DNA of 64,000 bases. Origin: Psychroserpens sp. SPM9. Lineage in GTDB: Bacteria > Bacteroidota > Bacteroidia > Flavobacteriales > Flavobacteriaceae. The translations under genes and the position numbers were made by a program. How positions within the stretch are numbered: position 1 is the first letter of the stretch; each line of letters begins with the position of its first letter. The notes beneath the pieces are model-generated. The model did not search any database. It was not told the DNA's origin and was given only the letters and a program-made list of their open reading frames with translations. Shown piece by piece: positions 9,835 through 19,418 of the stretch. The stretch is taken from positions 310,001 to 374,000 of the forward strand of contig NZ_JANZNR010000001.1 of the NCBI RefSeq assembly GCF_025153525.1. The letters run 5' to 3'.

Positions 9835-9900
9835 GTCATTCAGAGCAAAGCGATGAATCTAAAAATTAGATTCTTCAGTCGCAACTTCAACTGAATGGCA
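9835..9900. repeat. Palindromic intergenic repeat between murD and ftsW
   Basis: Nested inverted repeats. The outer GTCATTCAG (9836-9844) faces CTGAATGGC near the right end; the inner GAATCTAA (9855-9862) and TTAGATTC (9866-9873) form a perfect 8-bp stem with a 3-nt loop. The GTCATTC start and AGCAAAGCGA-GAATCT core look like a dispersed Bacteroidota palindrome and share the GTCATT edge with the elements near 35.7 and 59.8 kb. Confidence 0.75.
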
Positions 9901-9909
9901 TTTTTATAT

Positions 9910-11241
9910 TTATAAGTTTCTAACAGCGTCTTTAAACTGACGGCCTCTATCTTCGTAATTTTCAAACAAATCAAAACTTGCACATGCAGGCGACAACAAT
10001 ACATTATCTCCAGCTTCAGCCACTTTATAAGCAATTTTAACCGCTTCACTCATAAACTGAGTTTCGATGATAATATCTACCATTCCACCAAAACTTTCAA
10101 TTAGTTTTTCATTGTCTACACCTAAACAAATGATTGCTTTTACTTTTTCATTTACAAACTGAAAAAGCTCTTTATAATCATTTCCTTTATCAACACCTCC
10201 AACAATCCAAACCGTAGGTGCATCCATGCTTTCAAGAGCATAATAAGTAGCATTTACGTTGGTTGCTTTAGAATCGTTGATGTATTCAACTTTATTTATT
10301 TTTAAAACATGCTCTAAACGATGTTCTACGCCTTGAAAATTTTCCAAACTCTCTCGTATTGTTTGTTTTCTAATTTTCAGCAAGTGGGCTACTGTCGAAG
10401 CAGCCATTGCATTTTTAATATTGTGTTTTCCCTCTAATGCTAAATTTGCTGTTGGCATAATTATCTGATTGTTATCTATTGTTATTTTTATATTGTCTTT
10501 ATCTAAATACGCACCATTTTCAATAGTTTTTGTTAATGAAAATGGCAATAATGTGGATTGAACAGGATGCGCTTCCAACCAACTGGAAATAACTTCATCA
10601 TCGGCATCATAGATGAAATAATCGCTTGCTGTTTGGTTGTTTGCAATTCTGAATTTTGAAGCGATATACCTTTCAAACTGATAGTCATAGCGGTCTAAAT
10701 GATCTGGTGTAATATTGGTCAAAACTGCAATATGCGGCCTAAAGTCAACAATATCATCCAACTGAAAACTACTAATCTCCAACACGTAGTTTGGATAGTC
10801 TTGCTCTAAAATTTGTTTTGCAAAACTGTCACCAATATTACCAGCCAAACCCACTTCTATTTCTTGTTTTAACAAGTGATGCGTAAGTGTTGCTGTGGTC
10901 GTTTTACCGTTACTTCCTGTAATTCCTACAATGACTGCAGTGGTAAAGTTTGATGCAAATTCAATTTCAGAAACCACGGTGATTCCTTGCGCTCTAATTT
11001 GTTTAATAAGTGCAACTTTATCAGGAATTCCCGGGCTTTTCATGACGATATCAGCATTCAGAATTTTATCTTCGGAATGCATTCCATCTTCAAATTCAAT
11101 CTCATTATGTATAAGAACTTGTTTGTACTTTTCTTTTATTTGTCCTTTATCAGAAACAAATACGGTATAGCCTTTTGCCTTTCCTAAGAGTGCTGTTCCA
11201 ACTCCACTTTCGCCACCTCCAAGAACTACCAGCTGTTTCAT
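9910..11241 (-). CDS. murD: UDP-N-acetylmuramoyl-L-alanine--D-glutamate ligase MurD
   Basis: 443 aa Mur ligase adding D-Glu to UDP-MurNAc-L-Ala. An N-terminal nucleotide-type fold (VLGGGESGVGTALL, residues 6-19), the ATP loop GSNGKTT at 109-115, the substrate helix region NITPDHLDRY near 176, and the C-terminal SPACASFDLFENYEDRG near 417-433 are all recognisable. It begins directly after the mraY stop. Normal length. Confidence 0.97.
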   Translation of the reverse strand: MKQLVVLGGGESGVGTALLGKAKGYTVFVSDKGQIKEKYKQVLIHNEIEFEDGMHSEDKILNADIVMKSPGIPDKVALIKQIRAQGITVVSEIEFASNFTTAVIVGITGSNGKTTTATLTHHLLKQEIEVGLAGNIGDSFAKQILEQDYPNYVLEISSFQLDDIVDFRPHIAVLTNITPDHLDRYDYQFERYIASKFRIANNQTASDYFIYDADDEVISSWLEAHPVQSTLLPFSLTKTIENGAYLDKDNIKITIDNNQIIMPTANLALEGKHNIKNAMAASTVAHLLKIRKQTIRESLENFQGVEHRLEHVLKINKVEYINDSKATNVNATYYALESMDAPTVWIVGGVDKGNDYKELFQFVNEKVKAIICLGVDNEKLIESFGGMVDIIIETQFMSEAVKIAYKVAEAGDNVLLSPACASFDLFENYEDRGRQFKDAVRNL

Positions 11242-12483
11242 TTATCTTATTTTCAGTGTCACAATTGAAATAATTGCTAGCAGAATTCCTATAATCCAAA
11301 ATCGCGTCACTATTTTACTTTCATGATATCCTGATTTCTGATAATGATGATGTAAAGGCGACATTTTAAAAATGCGCCGGCCTTCACCATATTTTTTTCT
11401 TGTGTATTTGAAATAGCTCACCTGCATCATCACGGATAAGTTTTCGGCTAAAAAGATTCCGCACAACACCGGAATCAACCATTCTTTACGAACTGCAATG
11501 GCGATAACTGCTATGATTCCTCCAATAGTCAAACTTCCCGTATCACCCATAAATACTTGAGCCGGATAAGTATTGTACCATAAAAACCCGATTAAGGCTC
11601 CAACAAAAGCTGCGATGTATATGGTAATTTCTTCCACTCTGGGGATGTACATGATATCCAGGTATTCTGAAAAAATAATATTACCCGAAACCCATGCGAA
11701 TATGCCTAATGTAAGCACAATTATCGCCGAAGTCCCGGCGGCCAGACCATCGATTCCATCAGTAAGATTCGCGCCATTTGAAACAGCCGTGATGATAAAT
11801 ATGGAAGCCAGAATAAAAATGACCCAAGCATATTTCTCTAAATCTGGACTGATCCAGGTGATTAAATCGGCATAGTCAAACTCATTAGATTTCATGAAAG
11901 GTATCGTCGTTTTTGTCGACTTTTCTTCTTTATCAAACAGCTTAGATGGCGATATATTAGGATCTTGAGCCAGAAGCACTGTTTGCTGGTCTTCAGGCAG
12001 TTTTTCTTTAATCGTCACATCACTGTGAAAGTACATCGTTGCTCCTACGATGATCCCTAAACCAACCTGTCCTAAAATTTTAAAACGCCCTTTCAATCCA
12101 TCTTTATTGTTTTTAAATTTCTTCAAGTAATCATCGATAAACCCAATAATTCCCATCCAAACCGTCGTTACAATAAGTAAAATGATATATACATTTGCGA
12201 GCTTTGCCAATAACAATACCGGAATGAGTGTAGCTAAAATGATAATAATTCCACCCATGGTTGGTGTTCCTGCCTTTTCAACCTGACCATCCAAACCAAG
12301 ATCACGAATGGTTTCTCCAACTTGTTGTCTTTGCAGAAAACGGATAATACGCTTACCAAATATTGTAGAGATGAGTAACGATAAAATTATAGCCACAGCC
12401 GCTCTAAAGGTTAAAAACCCAAAAAGAGAGGCTCCAGGAAACTGAAACTCTTGTTCTAAATAATCAAATAGGTAATACAACAT
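11242..12483 (-). CDS. mraY: Phospho-MurNAc-pentapeptide transferase MraY
   Basis: 413 aa polytopic membrane enzyme that transfers phospho-MurNAc-pentapeptide to undecaprenyl phosphate, forming lipid I. The aspartate-rich motif GFIDDYLKK (near 122), [15 protein letters not shown] (near 240) and the C-terminal [11 protein letters not shown] are present. It is about 50 residues longer than E. coli MraY because of a polar insert around residues 160-210 ([17 protein letters not shown] and following), a feature I associate with Bacteroidota homologues. murF, which normally sits just before mraY, is absent. The gap to murE is 90 bp. Confidence 0.96.
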   Translation of the reverse strand: MLYYLFDYLEQEFQFPGASLFGFLTFRAAVAIILSLLISTIFGKRIIRFLQRQQVGETIRDLGLDGQVEKAGTPTMGGIIIILATLIPVLLLAKLANVYIILLIVTTVWMGIIGFIDDYLKKFKNNKDGLKGRFKILGQVGLGIIVGATMYFHSDVTIKEKLPEDQQTVLLAQDPNISPSKLFDKEEKSTKTTIPFMKSNEFDYADLITWISPDLEKYAWVIFILASIFIITAVSNGANLTDGIDGLAAGTSAIIVLTLGIFAWVSGNIIFSEYLDIMYIPRVEEITIYIAAFVGALIGFLWYNTYPAQVFMGDTGSLTIGGIIAVIAIAVRKEWLIPVLCGIFLAENLSVMMQVSYFKYTRKKYGEGRRIFKMSPLHHHYQKSGYHESKIVTRFWIIGILLAIISIVTLKIR

Positions 12484-12573
12484 ATTATTTCTACTATTTT
12501 TATACTGCTTTTGATTGGCTAAATACTACTCGCCATTTAAAATTCATCTTTAACATTAAGGGTTTAAACGCAC

Positions 12574-14037
12574 TCATTTTTGCAACTGTTTTAAACACTC
12601 CTGAACTATTTTATAATCATCAAAATCAAAGCGTTCTCCTTTAATTTCCTGATAGGTTTCATGACCTTTTCCTGCGATTAGAATGATATCATTTGGATTG
12701 GCTAATTGACAGGCTGTTTTAATTGCTTGCTTTCTATCAACTATAGCCAAAGTCTTTTTGAAGTTTTGAGGCTCTACGCCTTTTTCAATATCCTCAATAA
12801 TGGTTTCAGGTACTTCACTTCTAGGGTTATCACTTGTAAAAATCACCTTAGTACTTAATGCTGAAGCGATATGCCCCATTTTAGGTCGTTTGGTTTTATC
12901 ACGATCGCCACCACAACCAACTACTGTAATCAATTCTTCATTCGTGGTACGAATACTATTTATAGTTTCCAATACATTTTTTAGAGCATCAGGCGTATGC
13001 GCATAATCTACAATAGCGGTAACTTTTTCTTCAGAAATGAGATACTGAAAACGACCACTCACACTTTCCAGCTCACTAATTAGCCTGAGCACTTCCACTT
13101 TTTCAAGGCCAAGCAATTCGGCAGCTCCATAAATTGCAGTCACATTATAGGCATTGAAATTCCCGATGAGCTTAGTCCATAATTCACTATCATTGAGTTT
13201 TAATAGCAATCCGCTAAATTCATTCTCTAATACTTGCGCCTTATAATCGGCATAAGTTTTAAGCGCATAAGTCAACTTTTTAGCCTGTGTATTTTGCAGC
13301 ATGACTAATCCGTTTTTATCGTCAATGTTGACTAAGGCAAATGCCTTTTTAGGCAGATGATCAAAGAATGATTTTTTAACATCACGATACTCAGCAAAAG
13401 TGTCATGATAGTCTAAGTGATCGTGTGAAAGGTTTGTAAAAATCCCGCCAGCAAAATGCAACCCATCGGTTCTGTGCTGATGGATGCCATGAGAACTTAC
13501 TTCCATAAAACAAAACTCAACACCTTCATCATTCATCCTCTTTAAATACTTATTAATTGTCAAAGAATCTGGCGTGGTATGTGTTGCTTTATACTCGGTG
13601 TTATCAACCATGATCCTAACCGTAGAAAGCAACCCAACTTTATATCCTGCCTTTTTAAATAGCTGATATAATAGTGTGACAATTGTGGTCTTTCCGTTAG
13701 TTCCTGTAACACCAACTAATCTTAGGTTTTCTGAAGGATTTCCGTAGAAATTTGCAGCCATAAACGCTAAAGCCTGACTGGCACTTTCGACTTCTATATA
13801 AGTAATATTATCGTGTAATTGAGCCGGTAGGGTTTCACATACAATGGTAGTTGCTCCTTTTTCAATAGCCATTTCAATAAAATCATGACCATCAGCCACA
13901 ACCCCTTTGATAGCCGCAAAGACATCGCCTTTTGATATCTGTCGCGAATCAAAATGCAGTCCGTTAACAACAACACTTGTGCTTCCTGCAACAGCATTAA
14001 TAGTAACCTTATACAATATGTCTTTTAATTGTAGCAT
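12574..14037 (-). CDS. murE: UDP-MurNAc-L-Ala-D-Glu--meso-DAP ligase MurE
   Basis: 487 aa Mur ligase adding the third stem-peptide residue. The ATP loop GTNGKTT lies at 112-118, TTPDSL near 154-159, and the specificity motif DNPRSE at 403-408. DNPR is the form found in enzymes that use meso-diaminopimelate, so the peptidoglycan is predicted to be of the A1-gamma type. Its ATG shares a base with the ftsI stop (TAATG), indicating coupled translation. Confidence 0.97.
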   Translation of the reverse strand: MLQLKDILYKVTINAVAGSTSVVVNGLHFDSRQISKGDVFAAIKGVVADGHDFIEMAIEKGATTIVCETLPAQLHDNITYIEVESASQALAFMAANFYGNPSENLRLVGVTGTNGKTTIVTLLYQLFKKAGYKVGLLSTVRIMVDNTEYKATHTTPDSLTINKYLKRMNDEGVEFCFMEVSSHGIHQHRTDGLHFAGGIFTNLSHDHLDYHDTFAEYRDVKKSFFDHLPKKAFALVNIDDKNGLVMLQNTQAKKLTYALKTYADYKAQVLENEFSGLLLKLNDSELWTKLIGNFNAYNVTAIYGAAELLGLEKVEVLRLISELESVSGRFQYLISEEKVTAIVDYAHTPDALKNVLETINSIRTTNEELITVVGCGGDRDKTKRPKMGHIASALSTKVIFTSDNPRSEVPETIIEDIEKGVEPQNFKKTLAIVDRKQAIKTACQLANPNDIILIAGKGHETYQEIKGERFDFDDYKIVQECLKQLQK

Positions 14038-16040
14038 TATGTTCCTAAAACAACTATTTGGTTAGGTTTTACTTTAAGTCCCTGATTTATGGATTGTCTT
14101 TTTACTGTTCCTACACCTTCTAATTTTACTTTGAGCCCCATATTCTCTAGCAATGCTAAGGCGTCCATAGTTGGCAGACCTATAACATTTGGCATGATCG
14201 TTTTATAGGTTTGTCTTGTTTTATAATACGCTTCATAAGCTTCATCAACATTGGTATTAACAACTTCTAAAGACTCTACTTCATCAATGAGTGGCGTTTC
14301 GGTATATATTTTTTGAGCGATTCTTTTAAAAACTGGACCAGACACATCCGCACCATAATAGCCAACACTGGTACTTGGACGATGAATCACTACGATACAT
14401 GAATATTTGGGGTTATCTGCCGGAAAATACCCAGCAAAAGACGAAATATACCTTGGGTTTTCCTCCCAATCTTTCATCCAATATTCAATTCGGGCGGTAC
14501 CTGTTTTTCCTGCCATTGAAAAATTTTCGGAGTACATACGCTTTCCTGTACCTCTAACAACTACATTTTTTAGTATGTTACGAATCTCATTTAATGTTTT
14601 ATCAGAGCATATTTTCTGATTAATAACTTCTTTATCAAAGACTTCAATTTCTCTACTAAACTCTTTAACCGACTTTAAAAACCGAGGCTTCACCATTTCA
14701 CCATCATTAGCAATAGCATTGTAAAATGCTAAGGTTTGTAGAGGAGTCATTTCTAAACCATACCCATAAGCCATGGATGGCAATGCATTCTTACTCCATT
14801 TTTTATGTCCGGGCTCTGGAATATCTGGCTTCCCTTCGCCAATAATCGAAACACCAAGCGTGTTATGGAGATTCCAGCTTTTTATTCGGTTGATAAATTT
14901 CTTAGGTTGATTTGCATAATTATCATCGATGAGTGTAGCCAAACCAATATTTGAAGACACCTCTAAAGCACGTGCCGCAGAAATCTTTCCGTAGCCACCT
15001 CTTTTAGAATCATGAATATTGTATTTATAAAATCGTTTAGTTCCATTTTTTGTATCCACTACTGTAGATGTGTCGATAACTTTATCCTCAAGCGCAGCCA
15101 TTAAAGCCATGACTTTAAATGTAGAACCAGGCTCGTGACTTTCACCAACGGCATAATTAAGGCGTTCGTAATAATTTCCGTTTTTATTGCGACCTAAATT
15201 AGAAATTGCTTTGATCTCACCTGTTGCAACATCCATCACCACAGCACAACCATGTTCTGCCTCATATTTTTCTAACTGCCCCAATAAAGAATGATGCGCA
15301 ATATCCTGAATATTAACATCAATAGTCGTATAGACATCATAGCCATCTTGAGGTTCGACTTGGTTATAATCTACAATAGGCTTCCATTGGCCATTTCCAA
15401 TTTTTTGCTTCAATCGTTTTCCATTCGTACCTCGCAAATATTTGACTCCAAAAGCACCATCGATACCAGGTCTGGTTACGTTTCCGTCTTCATCAACTTT
15501 ATCATACCCAATAGTTCGTTCAGCAATTCCTCCCATTGGATGTTCACGTCTAGTCGTTTGCTCTACTATGAGTCCGCCTCGAATCGCACCAAGCTCCAAC
15601 ATAGGAAAGTTTCGTATTCTTATATAATCTGAATAACTAATATTACGAGCCAAGAGAAAGTATCGGTTCTTGTTAAGACGTGCTTTTTTAATTGTATTTA
15701 GATGATAACTAGATGGTTTTCCTGTGTATTTTGAAAGTGAATCAGATAAAGGTTTTATCAATTCATTAAAAACTTCTTGCTTTGGTTGCATCGCGTCAAT
15801 ACGAATATCGTACTTAGGAATTGAGGTTGCTAACAAGCTGCCATCAGCAGAATACACATTACCTCTGTTAGCAGGAATATCAAAATTTTTCTCCGTTCGT
15901 TGCTGTGCCAAACTTCTGTATTCATCCCCTTGAATAAACTGAATACTACACAGCTTAAACACAACAGCTAGTGCGAAGACAAACATACTGCCAGCCACGA
16001 AATACAATCTGTTTAATATGTTAGTTTCGGTTGTTGCCAC
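14037..16040 (-). CDS. ftsI: Penicillin-binding protein FtsI (septal transpeptidase) with PASTA domain
   Basis: 667 aa bitopic class B penicillin-binding protein that cross-links septal peptidoglycan. One N-terminal membrane helix (about 12-32) and the dimerisation domain come first, then the transpeptidase domain with STFK at 306-309 (acylated Ser306), SSN at 362-364 and KTG at 512-514. A single C-terminal PASTA-like repeat occupies about 600-667, absent in E. coli FtsI. It lies 4 bp after ftsL and overlaps murE by one base. All catalytic motifs are intact. Confidence 0.96.
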   Translation of the reverse strand: MATTETNILNRLYFVAGSMFVFALAVVFKLCSIQFIQGDEYRSLAQQRTEKNFDIPANRGNVYSADGSLLATSIPKYDIRIDAMQPKQEVFNELIKPLSDSLSKYTGKPSSYHLNTIKKARLNKNRYFLLARNISYSDYIRIRNFPMLELGAIRGGLIVEQTTRREHPMGGIAERTIGYDKVDEDGNVTRPGIDGAFGVKYLRGTNGKRLKQKIGNGQWKPIVDYNQVEPQDGYDVYTTIDVNIQDIAHHSLLGQLEKYEAEHGCAVVMDVATGEIKAISNLGRNKNGNYYERLNYAVGESHEPGSTFKVMALMAALEDKVIDTSTVVDTKNGTKRFYKYNIHDSKRGGYGKISAARALEVSSNIGLATLIDDNYANQPKKFINRIKSWNLHNTLGVSIIGEGKPDIPEPGHKKWSKNALPSMAYGYGLEMTPLQTLAFYNAIANDGEMVKPRFLKSVKEFSREIEVFDKEVINQKICSDKTLNEIRNILKNVVVRGTGKRMYSENFSMAGKTGTARIEYWMKDWEENPRYISSFAGYFPADNPKYSCIVVIHRPSTSVGYYGADVSGPVFKRIAQKIYTETPLIDEVESLEVVNTNVDEAYEAYYKTRQTYKTIMPNVIGLPTMDALALLENMGLKVKLEGVGTVKRQSINQGLKVKPNQIVVLGT

Positions 16041-16044
16041 GTTA

Positions 16045-16362
16045 TCAATCCTGTGATTTAACTTTTATTTTTTTTGGCGGAATCTCTGATATTTTAATTC
16101 CTTTTTCTGCTACTTTTTCTATGATTGACGATTCCATTTTAAGTCTCATCAATTTTGAGCGTCCGTCAACAAATGATGACCTCAACTCTTTTGCTTCATT
16201 TTTTAATCGAGCAATCTCATACACTTTTTGATCGGCACTATGAGAACTTGCTATCATTATAATTGCTAATACTGAAATAAATATGATAACCCTCCAGTTT
16301 TTAAAGGAGTCATCACTGACTAAAAATTTACCTCTTAAAACGCTGTAAATATTCTTTTTCAT
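16045..16362 (-). CDS. ftsL: FtsL-like cell division protein
   Basis: 105 aa. A short basic N-terminus, one membrane helix (about residues 24-42), then a heptad-rich, coiled-coil-like periplasmic segment (IARLKNEAKELRSSF through MESSIIEKVAE). This topology and the position between rsmH and ftsI are what is expected of FtsL, which bridges FtsQ/FtsB and FtsI/FtsW. Sequence identity in the family is low, so the call is mainly positional. The start overlaps the rsmH stop by 4 bp. Confidence 0.85.
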   Translation of the reverse strand: MKKNIYSVLRGKFLVSDDSFKNWRVIIFISVLAIIMIASSHSADQKVYEIARLKNEAKELRSSFVDGRSKLMRLKMESSIIEKVAEKGIKISEIPPKKIKVKSQD

Positions 16363-17261
16363 AACTTCTCAGCGATTCGCAATTTTGCGCTTCTTGCCCT
16401 ATTATTTAATTTTATTTCCTCTTTAGTTGGCACTATCAAACCTCCAACTTTTTTGAGCGGAACTTCGAAATTCCCAAAGACATCACGCTCTGGCTCACCT
16501 TCAAACAAACCGTTTCTTATGAAACGTTTTGCTAAACGGTCTTCTAAAGAATGATACGATATCATGCTCAACCTTCCGCCTTTAACTAAAATCTCTGGTG
16601 TTTGCAGCAAAAACTCTTTTAAAGCTTCTATCTCCTGATTCACTTCGATTCGAATCGCCTGATAAATTTGCGCTAACACTTTATTTTCTTTTTTATGATT
16701 TAAAAACCGTTTAAGTACAGCCTTTAATTGTTCACTTGTTTTAATTGGTTCATCACGTCGCGCTTCTACAATATCTCTTGCCATTGCTGGCGCTTGTCTC
16801 AGTTCGCCATATTGAGATAATACACGCTTAATTTGCTCCTCTTCATAATCGTTAACTACATGATAAGCCGATAAGCTATCATCCTGATTCATTCGCATAT
16901 CTAAGTCGGCTTCAAAACGCGTTGAAAATCCGCGTTCAGCAACATCAAACTGATGAGATGATACACCAAAATCGGCCAGAATACCATCAACTTGTTTAGC
17001 GCCATAGAATCTTAAAAAACGTTTGATATATCTAAAATTCTCATTAATCAATGTGAAGCGTTCATCATCAATTGTATTTAAAAGAGCATCTTTATCTTGA
17101 TCAAAAGCAAACAATTTTCCTTTTGCGCCCAGATGTTTTAATATTTCTCTGCTATGACCACCACCTCCAAAAGTGACATCGACATAAATTCCGTCAGGTT
17201 TTATATTTAAACCTTCAACCGTTTCCTTGAGTAAAACTGGGTTATGATATTCCATCGTCAT
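16359..17261 (-). CDS. rsmH: 16S rRNA m4C1402 methyltransferase RsmH (MraW)
   Basis: 300 aa SAM-dependent methyltransferase acting on C1402 of 16S rRNA. The SAM motif DVTFGGGGHSREIL is near residues 28-41, with ADFGVSSHQFD near 95 and SYHSLEDRLAKRF near 234-246. The frame overlaps mraZ by 20 bp; an alternative ATG two codons downstream (17255) would start directly at EYHNPVLL, the common family start. The second gene of the dcw cluster, as usual. Confidence 0.96.
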   Translation of the reverse strand: MTMEYHNPVLLKETVEGLNIKPDGIYVDVTFGGGGHSREILKHLGAKGKLFAFDQDKDALLNTIDDERFTLINENFRYIKRFLRFYGAKQVDGILADFGVSSHQFDVAERGFSTRFEADLDMRMNQDDSLSAYHVVNDYEEEQIKRVLSQYGELRQAPAMARDIVEARRDEPIKTSEQLKAVLKRFLNHKKENKVLAQIYQAIRIEVNQEIEALKEFLLQTPEILVKGGRLSMISYHSLEDRLAKRFIRNGLFEGEPERDVFGNFEVPLKKVGGLIVPTKEEIKLNNRARSAKLRIAEKL

Positions 17262-17709
17262 CGTCTTGTCCCATAACTTCTTCAGCTAAATCAGCAAAAT
17301 CTCCAGTAGCATCATCAATAGCTTGTTCATACTTGTCTTTATCCCAAATTTCAATGATGTTAATTGCTGAAGCCACAACGATATCTTTTGTAATTCCGGA
17401 GAAAGCCACCAGATCTTTTGGGATTAACAATCGTCCCGCAGCATCCACCTCAACTTGCTTTAATCCAGCCGTGAAACGTCGAATAAAGTCATTGTTTTTC
17501 TTTTTAAAACGATTGAGTTTATTCACTTTTTGCATTAGCAACTCCCACTCACTCATTGGATACAACTCCAAACACGTTTGAAATACAGCACGTTTCAATA
17601 CAAACCCATTTTGCAACATAGGAAGCAACTGCTTTTTAAGCGCAGCAGGAAGCATAAGCCTTCCTTTGGCATCCACTTTACATTCGTATGTTCCGATTAA
17701 AGGGTTCAA
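17242..17709 (-). CDS. mraZ: Transcriptional regulator MraZ
   Basis: 155 aa with two AbrB/SpoVT-like half-domains: YECKVDAKGRLMLPAAL (about 8-24) and VEVDAAGRLLIPKDL (about 91-105). MraZ forms a ring-shaped oligomer that binds short direct repeats before its own gene and controls the dcw operon. Those repeats are visible here (three GTGG boxes, 10-bp spacing, 17764-17787). First gene of the cluster, with an untranslated leader of about 30 nt predicted. The acidic C-terminal tail (GQDDDDG) is slightly longer than usual. Confidence 0.95.
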   Translation of the reverse strand: MNPLIGTYECKVDAKGRLMLPAALKKQLLPMLQNGFVLKRAVFQTCLELYPMSEWELLMQKVNKLNRFKKKNNDFIRRFTAGLKQVEVDAAGRLLIPKDLVAFSGITKDIVVASAINIIEIWDKDKYEQAIDDATGDFADLAEEVMGQDDDDGIS

Positions 17710-17743
17710 AATGATTGATTTACTTAGAGTAACGATTAAGATT

Positions 17744-17787
17744 CAAATATATTGAAAAATTTACCACTATTTACCACGTTATCCCAC
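17744..17787 (-). promoter_or_regulatory. mraZ/dcw promoter -7 element with MraZ operator boxes
   Basis: On the minus strand a perfect Bacteroidota -7 box TATATTTG (17744-17751) lies 34 bp before the mraZ ATG. Just upstream, GTGG occurs three times at exactly 10-bp spacing (complement CCAC at 17764, 17774 and 17784). MraZ of E. coli and mycoplasmas binds triple GTGG/TGGG repeats with 10-bp period, so these are the predicted operator. No clear TTTG -33 box is present; the operator occupies that region. The rest of the 17710-18006 gap holds two plus-strand TATATTTG boxes (17803-17810 and 17973-17980). Confidence 0.8.
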
Positions 17788-17972
17788 TTTTGTTGATAAA
17801 TTTATATTTGAATGATTTTTAAACCCGAAAAAAAATCGCGAAAAGTTGTCTAAATTATTTATTATCAGCATAATAAGTTCTTAATATGTCATCCCATTCC
17901 TTTTGTTAACATCTTAAAAAGAACTAAGGCTAGTCTAAATAAATATTATACGATTCTTTTCATGGAATTACC

Positions 17973-17980
17973 TATATTTG
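17973..17980 (+). promoter_or_regulatory. -7 promoter element of the alpha/beta hydrolase gene
   Basis: TATATTTG matches the Bacteroidota TAnnTTTG consensus 27 bp before the ATG at 18007. No TTTG is found at the right distance upstream, so only the -7 half is supported. Confidence 0.45.
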
Positions 17981-18006
17981 TTTTTATCAAAATGACTAAC
18001 TAATAC

Positions 18007-18771
18007 ATGGCGCACCGATTAAAAAAGGAAAAAGATTACAGTTATATTGAAGTTGGAGAAGGCACACCAATCATTGTGCTTCATGGATTAATGGGTGGAT
18101 TAAGTAATTTTGATGCGGTCACTGATTTTTTTAGCCAAAAAGGCTATAAAGTATTAATTCCTGAACTTCCAATATACACGATGTCGCTTCTCAAAACGAA
18201 TGTAAAGAGCTTTGCAAAGTACTTACATGACTTTATAGAATTTAAAGGCCTCGATCAAGTTATTTTACTTGGAAATTCACTTGGTGGCCATATCGGTTTA
18301 TACCACACAAAGCTTTATCCGGAAAAAGTAAAAGCACTGGTTATCACTGGGAGTTCTGGATTATATGAAAGTGCCATGGGAGGTGGTTACACCAAACGTG
18401 GCGATTACGAAGTCATAAAGAAAAAAGCACAAGATGTGTTTTACGATCCTGCTGTAGCGACCAAAGCTATTGTTGATGAAGTTTACGAAACTGTTAACGA
18501 CCGAAATAAACTTATAAAAACCTTAGCAATTGCCAAAAGTGCAATTAGACACAACATGGCTAAGGATTTACCGAAAATGGACTTACCTGTTTGTATTATT
18601 TGGGGAAAGAATGATACTGTAACACCTCCAGAAGTTGCCACGGAATTTAATGAACTTTTACCTGATTCTGATTTATTTTGGATTGACAAATGCGGACATG
18701 CAGCTATGATGGAGCATCCTGAAGAATTCAATGAAATTCTTAATGACTGGCTTAAACAAAGAGGCTTTTAA
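18007..18771 (+). CDS. Alpha/beta hydrolase
   Basis: 254 aa single-domain alpha/beta hydrolase. The oxyanion region HGLMGG is at 26-31, the nucleophile elbow GNSLGG has Ser91, and the likely acid and base are Asp203 (WGKNDTVTPP) and His231 (CGHAAMMEHP). No signal peptide, so cytoplasmic. It diverges from mraZ and is followed 36 bp later by engB. The substrate cannot be inferred; esterase or C-C hydrolase activity is possible. Confidence 0.85.
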   Translation: MAHRLKKEKDYSYIEVGEGTPIIVLHGLMGGLSNFDAVTDFFSQKGYKVLIPELPIYTMSLLKTNVKSFAKYLHDFIEFKGLDQVILLGNSLGGHIGLYHTKLYPEKVKALVITGSSGLYESAMGGGYTKRGDYEVIKKKAQDVFYDPAVATKAIVDEVYETVNDRNKLIKTLAIAKSAIRHNMAKDLPKMDLPVCIIWGKNDTVTPPEVATEFNELLPDSDLFWIDKCGHAAMMEHPEEFNEILNDWLKQRGF

Positions 18772-18807
18772 GTTTTTGAATTTCTAAAACTTTAAAAAAT
18801 CAATAAA

Positions 18808-19416
18808 ATGGTTATTAAAACTGCTGAATTTGTAATAAGCAATTCTGATGTGGATAAATGTCCGAAAGATCAGCTACCTGAATATGCGTTTATAGGTCGG
18901 AGTAATGTTGGAAAATCGTCTTTAATCAACATGCTGACCAATCATAAAAATTTAGCTAAAATATCTGGAAAGCCAGGAAAAACGCAGTTAATCAATCATT
19001 TTTTAATTAATAAAGAATGGTTTTTAGTTGACTTACCAGGCTATGGTTATGCGCGCGTCTCTAAAACAACCAAAAAGAAGTTTCAGAAGTTTATTACCAA
19101 TTATTTTGAAAAGAGACGACAATTAGTCTCTGCTTTTGTATTGGTTGACGTGAGACATGAACCTCAAAAAATTGATTTGGAGTTTATGGAATATCTAGGT
19201 GTTAATCAAATTCCGTTTTCAATCATTTTTACTAAAGCCGATAAACTCAAACCAAAGGCAATAGAACGCAATGTTGATGACTATTGCAAAGAACTTCTTA
19301 AAACCTGGGAAGAAACCCCAAATTACTTCATTACCTCTTCATCAAAAGCTATTGGAAGGGACGAAGTTTTACAATTTATAACAGCTACAAACTCAGAGAT
19401 TGAAGCGATGCGTTAG
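18808..19416 (+). CDS. engB: Ribosome biogenesis GTPase EngB/YsxC
   Basis: 202 aa GTPase of the TRAFAC class involved in 50S subunit assembly. G1 is GRSNVGKSS at 30-38, G3 is DLPGYG near 76, and G4 is TKAD near 145. Normal length. Downstream of the hydrolase and convergent with the permease gene, whose stop lies only 2 bp away; no terminator is visible between them. Confidence 0.95.
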   Translation: MVIKTAEFVISNSDVDKCPKDQLPEYAFIGRSNVGKSSLINMLTNHKNLAKISGKPGKTQLINHFLINKEWFLVDLPGYGYARVSKTTKKKFQKFITNYFEKRRQLVSAFVLVDVRHEPQKIDLEFMEYLGVNQIPFSIIFTKADKLKPKAIERNVDDYCKELLKTWEETPNYFITSSSKAIGRDEVLQFITATNSEIEAMR

Positions 19417-19418
19417 GG

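Noticed and set aside
9840-10049. 69-codon minus-strand frame spanning the murD end and the repeat
   Set aside because: Overlaps murD on the same strand in another frame and runs into the palindrome; no supporting signal.
15291-15632. 113-codon frame antisense to ftsI
   Set aside because: Lies opposite a conserved transpeptidase gene, composition is a reflection of it, and no promoter or motif supports it.
19417-19418. Expected terminator between engB and the convergent permease gene
   Set aside because: The stops are 2 bp apart and I find no stem-loop with a T run at the junction.
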